From: Tubiluchus corallicola | Taxonomy: Eukaryota; Priapulida; Priapulimorpha; Priapulimorphida; Tubiluchidae | Direction: 5' to 3' | Assembly (NCBI GenBank): GCA_030141605.1 | Contig: JAQGDQ010001651.1 | Coordinates: forward strand, 1-27,500 | DNA length: 27,500 nucleotides | In this document: positions 10,575-16,500 of the stretch, one piece after another | Position numbering within the stretch: position 1 is the stretch's first letter | Layout of the letters: every line of letters begins with the position of its first letter | Notes under the pieces: model-generated | The model's database searches: none | What the model saw: only the letters and a program-made list of their open reading frames with translations | Told to the model about the DNA's origin: nothing | Program-made: the position numbers and the translations under genes

Positions 10575-13500
10575 CTTTATTTAAAGTCGGCTTTTGGATC
10601 AACAATTAACATTAGCTCAAAGAGCTATTATCGCCGACTGTAAATAACAACCTACAACTGCATAACAGAGACTATTATTACCCCACTTTTACCCTAAATA
10701 CCACGACGCGTCAGGCAGGGCAACAGCACGTAAGTCTTTGGTATGACCCGGCCGCTGGTTTGAACTCACGACCTCCCAGACGGAAAGCAGACGCATTACC
10801 ACTAGACTAAACCGTCTGGTCGTTTACGAAGGTAAATGTGTTGCGGGTAATCAAAAAGCAGGGCTTGTTAGATTGTCCCACACAGTGAAAGAAAAAAAGT
10901 AATGCAAATAATCTGAAAATTTAAAGTGAATCGTGTGATAAAGAAAACATTAGTGCTTAAAAGGGAATGATGTAATGAATGAAGCTCATATAAAAAGAAC
11001 ACGGAAGTTTTATAATGTAGAACTTCAAGTTTGATGGAGTAGCTTAGCTTAGAAAATGCATTAAGACGTTTTTTTGATTGAAGCATCTTTCATCACTAAC
11101 GTTTAAAAATCATAATGCTTCACTAAAAATCAACAAATTTTATTTTGTAGACGTTTTCTTGCCTATATTTCACAAACTATCTGCTCAATGCTTAATTTTT
11201 CTCAAGTAAAGTAAAACGTGGTTTGATATTTCGATTGACTGGGCCTGGAGATCCTAAAATTTCACAGTAGTCGTCACTGAAGATACCCCGCATTGCCGGT
11301 AAAACCATGCCAATAACTGTTAACGAAATTTTTGCCTTATTTGAACTAACTTAGCCAAGATTTCTCAGATATTTTTCACATCTAGGAGAAAAGGTAAGAT
11401 GGATAAATAATAGTAAAACCTCGCGAAAATGTTACCAAAAATTATCCGCAATTTCGTCTAATTTAATAAGTTTCAGCGAAACCGAAACTTAACCAACCAA
11501 AATATCAAACCACGTTTAATTTTATAATTTATGAAATGTAGGCAACAAAATATCTACAAAAAAAATTGTTTATTTTTAATGATGATCTTTAAAGGAGCTG
11601 CACAAGCAGCCAACGGCTAGAGGGCGGAGGAGGTGAAGTGACCCAACGGCCATGTGTAGAGGAGTAAACCTTCCAAATCAGGAGTGGAGCCCCGAAGGCG
11701 GACCAGTGCAGCATACTCACTGACTCCGGCAGCTAACCTGGTGCCAAACATATCACTCCGCTTTCCTTTGGACTACACCAGCGAGGAAGAGAGGGGGTTC
11801 CTGTTGTCTGGGCAACTCAGGATCTCCATACACCTTGCCCAGGCGTGCACCCTGCCACAGTCAATGCAGCAGCTCCATGATCAATAACTGACTCTCTTAG
11901 CGCACACTCCATTGTCTTCCGAGACAGAAGGATGCCAACAATAACAATGATCTTTAAACATTAATCATTAAAGGTAGTTAAATCAAAAACATAACAGATT
12001 TTCTAAGCTAAGCCACTCCAACAAACTTGAGGTTCTATACTATACAAAACTTCCTTGTCCGTTTTATAATAGAATTTTACATCAGTAATTTTATGAAGAA
12101 GTTCTGAAGGTAATTGCTAAGACATCAGAATACAGGTAGAATTCAAGTAGAATACAGGTGAGCTTTATTTATATAAATCATTAACAACACTCTACATTGC
12201 TTTCTCAATTTAAGTCACATGCTTACTCAGTGATCTCTGAAAACCAACTGCCCAGGTAAGTTTTTTCCATGAAGCAAGGAAACCAGCCATTCAATGAAGG
12301 TAAATGTTATGCATACTAGTTCAAGGATGAAAGTTTAGACTGCATATAAAGACATAGACTTATTTTATAGCTGAAATTTCTTGTGTGGGATTTTTAATAT
12401 TTTAACAAGACAATGTAATAATATGACTAATGATAATAATTAAAAACTAATAATTAATAAAAATAAGATAAAGAAATGGTGAGCTTCACGACAAATTTTG
12501 CATCACAGCAAACAAAAGCAAACAAACAGAAAACAAAATATTTTACTTATTTTAGAATTTTCTTTTTTTCAGTTTTAATACTAGTTGATATTGCGAAAAC
12601 GTTTCGGTTTCGGTTTGCTATGTTTCATAAATTTCGGGTTCGGTTTGTAAATTCAATTTCGGTAAAATCCCTCCGCACCACACAAGACAGGAATGGTCTG
12701 AAACACTACTCACTACTCTTGTCTCCTGGCTCACTTTCGAAGGTCGTGCGGCGTTAACCACCCAGGGATGAGAATGAGAAATCGCAAAAAACTATTGTGA
12801 CCATAGAGAGCTTCTACGTGTTTCATGCATAATTTAAAATACCCAACTATCAAGGACACATGATACCTAATTGTCTCAAAAACACCCAACCACTGACCGC
12901 TCCTATGCAAAAGTATATAAAAACTGTCTGCAATTGACTCAAATAACTCCCCACAATTGATTCTATATTTTTATACATAGAGATATACACGTGGTTACAC
13001 TGATGTACGTGATGTAAACAAAGTGACGGCCTGCCAACTAGCGGTCAGCTTGTGAAATAATGTACTGAGTCCATAAAAATTTTCTCAACGAATTTACGCG
13101 ATTTACAAAAATGGCACTACTGGTCTTCCAAAAATTCGGAATTCCGCGTATCCGCGGAAAATTCTCATCCCTGGAACCACCCCGTGTACAACAACCTGCC
13201 TATTATTATCAAAAGCTTAATGGATTTATAATCACGTAATTGCAGACCTTAATGAATACTGCAACATCAGGTGTTCGGACCGTGGTCACAGATGTCACCA
13301 CGGTACAGCATTGGAAAATAACATTTACGTGAACAGACACCAACTGCGAACGGTAAATTTGTGGTGGTTTAACAAGTACAGCCTTTACAGAACACAGATG
13401 CCTCAAATTTCTTATTTAGTTAAAACAATGACACGGCAAATTTAACAACGCAATTATAATTACACTAGGCACTGCTTAACAGACTCAGTTTGGGACCGAA

Positions 13501-16500
13501 GTGTTTTGACCCAACTAACTGACTGAACCTATTAACCAATGGGTGTAGTATTACAGGTATAGAAATATGAGTCAGCAGCTTACTGTGCATAACAAAGGTT
13601 TTCAATGAACTTTAGAAACGAAGTAATGCCTAAATTCCTTTGTGCAGTTGAAAAATAGAAAAATATTTTAAAATATTAATTTATATGAGTGAATTAGCAA
13701 TAAATTAAAAAGTATACTTTTCTACTATTTTCTAAACTATAGTGTAAGTGCTTAAACTGTTGGTTGTGCCCGTGTTTCTCCGCAAGTAGCTTCGTCTGTA
13801 GTTTCGCCTAAGCTCCAGCACGATAAGTCATAAGTCATTTATTTCACCTTACACATTTACAATAGTTTCATGTACAATATCTAGTGAAAGGGCCTACAAT
13901 GGATATAATACAAATAAGAAATACTGCACAGGAAAAGCCTCAAACACTGTTCACCTATATACGAAGGTAAATGTGTTGCGGGCAATCAAAAAGCAGGGCT
14001 TGTTAGATTGTCCCATGCAGTGAAAGAAAAAAGTAATGGAGATCATCTGAAATTTTAAAGTGAATCGTGATAAAAAAACATTTAGTGCTTAAAATGGAAT
14101 GATGTAATGAATGAAGCTCATATATGAGATGATATAAAAGATAGAAAGACTATTATTTGTTAATAGTATGTAAAATTAAGATAACTTGATTAAGCTAACA
14201 CCACTGTTTTGCCACCACTGTGAGGATGGATACTGATAGAAATTTTGATTACACACTGATGCTTACTTAAAATTTGATTTTTTAGCATTTTTTTAAATCC
14301 AGTAATAGATCTGCTATTTTTTGCAGATTGACAAATCTCATTCCAGACTTTTGGTCCTTGATATATTATAAAATGTTTAGCCATGTTGGTTCTACAGAAA
14401 GGCACAATGTATTGATTAAATCTTGTATTATGTCTCTTTGATGTCAATTTGACAGGAATTGCAAAAAACTTTAGAAACAGTCTATTATTGCATTTATACA
14501 TGAATACTGCAATATTCAATATATATTTGTGACGTACACACTCTACAGCACCTGACATAACAGCAACACCTAACTGATTAAAATTTCTAGCAAAATCGTT
14601 AATTGTGTTAATTACCATCCAAAGGAACGTTATTATACTGTTTCATGGCTCGTACTGCGTCTGACCGTCGTTCAAAAATCACGTCCGCCGTGCCTAACGA
14701 TCGACCCGATCTATCGTAGTGCACGGCCGCCTTCTGTAGTGGTCCAAATTCCGTAAAGAGTTCCTAGAAAACGGATTTTAAGGTGTCATAAATTAAGCAA
14801 TTAATACAAATTAATTTAAATGCAATTGACACGTTTGAGTTTACAGGTAATTCGTTGATTTATGACCACAATCGGTTCCGGATGATTTGTCGTAAGATGG
14901 GCCAGTATGAGCAACTGGGTTGCAAGCCAGCCCAACTCAGTGCCGGTCCCAAGCCCGGATAAATAGGGAGGGTTAGGGTCAGGAAGGGCAACCGCCTGTA
15001 AAAACTGCGCCAAAATCTTCTATGAATGAGTCGGTGAGTGCAAAGAAGTGGTCAGACCCGCTCTAATCTATGGGCTGGAAGCAGCTTCTCTAAAGACGAC
15101 CGAAGAGAAGAAAATGGGTGTGGTGGAGATGAGGATGTTGAGATGGATGGTGGGAATAACAAGAAGAGAAAAAATTAGAAATAATAATATCAGAGGAACG
15201 GTAAAAGTAGTGGAAGCCTCGCAAGATTGCGATGGTATGGACACCTGAAAAGAAGAGTCAGTGAAGATCATGTGGGAAGGGAAGACATAAATGAAGAGAT
15301 GGTCAACAACAGGAATGCGTGGAGAGGACTCATTCACAACGGTGACCCCGAGTAGGGAAAAGCTGGGAAGAAGAAGATGAGCAAGTGATGCAGGAATTTC
15401 AAAAAAAATAACAACTTAAAATGAGTTTGCTTAAAGGACAAGAAAAGGGGCACCTGAAGTAGGTTTCAAAAGATCTGCCTTAAAAAACTATATTACTTTA
15501 CAGCAATGCGTATTTCTCATTCGCATTGAAAGGATTTTTTTGTTTGTTTTCATTTTAAATCTCCCGCAATACTGTTCCAACGGGCGTCCTTACATGACGT
15601 CACTATGCAAACGTGAATCAGAGGAAGAAAAGAAAATGTTAAATTATGACACAAAAAACTTTCCATGCAAAGTTATGTTAGTTATCATTTCGCTTACCTG
15701 CTGGAAAGACAGACTTATGCAACTAGAAATAATGATTTAAAATTTTTGTGCCAATTGATAAAATGTCGCTGACTCACTCTCCAGGGTGCGCCACTCACTA
15801 GCTAAAAACGTACTTCTAATCTTATTGACAAGATACAGCAAATTAAAATTTTACTTAATTAGCAACATGTATGCTACGAATGCTCTGATTATTTTTTCAA
15901 ACTTTACTCAATGTTATCAAAACTCGTTTCAAACGACCTAAATTAAAATGGCTGCGCCTAACGGTCACCGCGGGAGTTTAAATTTACATGTTTTATACAG
16001 CGTGACTGCCATTGTGAGCTCTGCAAGCAGAAAGGCAGTAAGTGGTATAAAATTTCAAGACGAATTTTTTAAGCTTTATGTAAGTGCAGAATTTTCTTGT
16101 GCTTTAAAAATAGAAGGAAATATTACTTATAATTTGTCTTGTACAATTAGTTTATCGACTTGTGATCGGGAATTTATCAAAACTGATAATAATGTAAAAT
16201 GAATTTGCTTAAAACTAGAAAAAAATACTAGTTATAATTACTTTTGTATAATTAATGAATTAGGTTGTGATCAGGTTATAAAATCGTACAATCGTAAGCT
16301 GCGTAAGTCGGTAACTAGCAGTATTAGTTTCTAGAATCTGTATTCACAATCACAGAGCAAAAATAAGGCTTCATCTGTTTTTTACATGCCTGTATGTCGT
16401 TGTCCGAAACTCCAAAGTCGAGATTTGATACGAGTAATTTACCGACGCCGCTCCCGGTGGTAATTCCGCCCCCGGCAGGTCTCCGCCTGACATTGCTCAC

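Larger units (their letters stand above)
10199..12673. mobile_element. long-TIR hAT-like element with nested retroposons
   Basis: The left end CAGGGATGTTACCGGAACCG (10199) and the right end, reversed, AGGGATTTTACCGAAATTG (from about 12672) begin inverted arms about 170 bases long. Strong stretches include GAAATTTA(G/T)GAAACAT, TATTAAAACTGAAAAA and TCTAAAATAAGTAAAATATT. A second inverted repeat lies inside (about 10985-11240 against 11505-12070). A 299-base part of the interior recurs at 13826-14124. No transposase is recognisable and no clear target duplication is seen. The GAAACCGAA-rich ends suggest hAT; the class assignment is an inference. Confidence 0.72.

Noticed and set aside
10757-10824. 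Functional tRNA gene on the minus strand
   Set aside because: Box A and box B-like motifs are present but the sequence continues into a SINE body and ATT tail with a target duplication; no intact cloverleaf end is visible.
14541-14618. N-terminal part of the 142-codon minus-strand frame ending at 14190
   Set aside because: Its first codons fall across the ALYREF exon 3 donor and intron 3 start; only the downstream part matches a LINE ORF.
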